NCBI RefSeq assembly: GCF_021391395.1
Contig: NZ_CP090059.1
Location: 977,001-1,041,000 of the forward strand
Length of the DNA stretch: 64,000 bases
Reading direction: 5' to 3'
DNA from: Sphingomonas cannabina
GTDB lineage: Bacteria; Pseudomonadota; Alphaproteobacteria; Sphingomonadales; Sphingomonadaceae
Below are positions 63,367-64,000 of this stretch, in pieces. The translations under genes were made by a program, and so were the position numbers. The notes under the pieces are model-generated. The model saw nothing but the letters and a program-made list of their open reading frames with translations, was not told the origin of the DNA and made no database searches. How positions within the stretch are numbered: the first letter of the stretch is position 1; each line of letters begins with the position of its first letter.

Positions 63367-63690
63367 ATGAGACGCGTCATCCTCGCGACCCTGTTGCTTG
63401 CCGCCGCCTGCGACAAAGCCCCGACCGTCAACGACTCCGGGCCGGTGGCGGGTACGGCAACCAATGCAACCGCGGCAGTGTCCGGATTGTCCGATCCCCG
63501 GCGCCGGGCGGTGTTCCTGCGTGCGATCCGAGACGCCGGGATCGACTGCCAGGGCGTGACGGCCGCCGAGCAAATCGAGAGCCGCGGTGGACTGCCCCGG
63601 TGGCGTGCGCGCTGCACCGACGGCCGCCAATATCTGATCGATGTCGCGCCCGATGGCACCGCGCATATCCTGAGCCGCATCGAGCGCTGA
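63367..63690 (+). CDS. Small lipoprotein
   Basis: 107 residues. Signal MRRVILATLLLAAAC with lipobox LAAC, Cys15 being the lipidated residue. The mature domain (SDPRRRAVFLRAIRDAGIDCQGVTAAEQIESRGGLPRWRARCTDGRQYLIDVAPDGTAHILSR) has two further Cys that could pair. A GATGGAGG ribosome site precedes the ATG. Function unknown. Confidence 0.8.
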   Translation: MRRVILATLLLAAACDKAPTVNDSGPVAGTATNATAAVSGLSDPRRRAVFLRAIRDAGIDCQGVTAAEQIESRGGLPRWRARCTDGRQYLIDVAPDGTAHILSRIER

Positions 63691-63693
63691 CCG

Positions 63694-63867
63694 ATGCCGA
63701 GGCGGCCTCTTGGCGTTTCGGCAGCGCGCCGGGCTCGCAGGCGACCGACGCTGAGCGATTGGACGATTGCGGCGGTCGCGCTGCTTGGGCTTCTCGTGCT
63801 GGCGCGCCTTGCCTGGATCGTGCTCAGCGACCTTTGGGTCTTCATCATTGCCTGGTCGCAGCCCTGA
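63694..63867 (+). CDS. 57-residue basic single-span membrane protein
   Basis: MPRRPLGVSAARRARRRPTLSDWTIAAVALLGLLVLARLAWIVLSDLWVFIIAWSQP: an Arg-rich N-terminus and one hydrophobic helix (about 23-52). Three bases after the lipoprotein stop, so co-transcribed. No family recognised. Confidence 0.45.
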   Translation: MPRRPLGVSAARRARRRPTLSDWTIAAVALLGLLVLARLAWIVLSDLWVFIIAWSQP

Positions 63868-64000
63868 GGCGGACGCCCCGCGCGAACTCGTCCAGCCGCT
63901 CGATCTCCTGCTTCGACCGGCGCCAGCGCGAGTCGTGCTGCGCCCGTTCGTGCCTGCCGAGAATGGCGGTATCGCGCACGGACCGACACGGCCGCGGGTC
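63845..64000 (-). CDS. C-terminal fragment of a hypothetical protein, start beyond window
   Basis: A minus-strand frame open from the window edge reads ...RHERAQHDSRWRRSKQEIERLDEFARGVRLRAATRQ-stop. The charged helical composition is plausible for a real C-terminus, and it converges with the small membrane-protein gene (22-bp overlap). Too short to identify. Confidence 0.35.
   Translation of the reverse strand, partial: DPRPCRSVRDTAILGRHERAQHDSRWRRSKQEIERLDEFARGVRLRAATRQ

Overview
The window is high-GC DNA that reads as an alphaproteobacterium, most likely a member of the Sphingomonadales. The grounds are the STN-type TonB receptors with FecI/FecR-like regulators, the paired FixLJ systems, the E. 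coli-type cytochrome bd operon, and relics of a ParB-like and an ArdC-like gene of the kind carried on sphingomonad plasmids. No rRNA or tRNA gene, CRISPR array or replication origin was recognised.

Region 1 (1-11895) is a mirror-image pair of cassettes that diverge from about 5.5 kb. Leftward: ECF sigma factor, FecR anti-sigma, TonB-dependent receptor, purple-acid-type phosphatase (cut by the window edge). Rightward: ECF sigma, FecR, TonB-dependent receptor, PhoD-type phosphatase. Each receptor has a similar AT-rich motif upstream, probably its sigma-dependent promoter. The layout suggests two surface-signalled systems that capture a ligand, probably a phosphoester or a metal-phosphate complex.

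Region 2 (12.1-22.1 kb) is accessory. It holds an IS3-family (IS407-like) remnant, an orphan protein of unknown function, and an SDR/AraC/SDR/HbpS-like/SnoaL-like cluster. A decayed plasmid-type segment follows: a ParB-like pseudogene and an ArdC antirestriction pseudogene whose HELTH zinc motif is split by a small palindromic insertion. A short segment with a tiny membrane-protein gene and an alcohol dehydrogenase 3' end is duplicated about 8.5 kb downstream.

Region 3 (22.1-63.9 kb) is a large low-oxygen/stress island. It contains cytochrome bd (cydABX) with its assembly transporter (cydDC), an alternative oxidase, a truncated haemoglobin, four universal stress proteins, Hsp20 and two cation P-type ATPases. 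It also has a VIT-family transporter, two alcohol dehydrogenases, an ADP-forming acyl-CoA synthetase/GNAT fusion, an APH-AAA fusion kinase, BON-domain proteins and a beta-CASP nuclease-like protein. Two FixLJ two-component systems with haem-type PAS domains lie in the middle. Most intergenic regions here carry a 16-bp near-palindrome (roughly TACGGAANNTTNCGNA) that I propose as the FixJ site. The gene content parallels the mycobacterial DosR dormancy regulon, built from different regulators.
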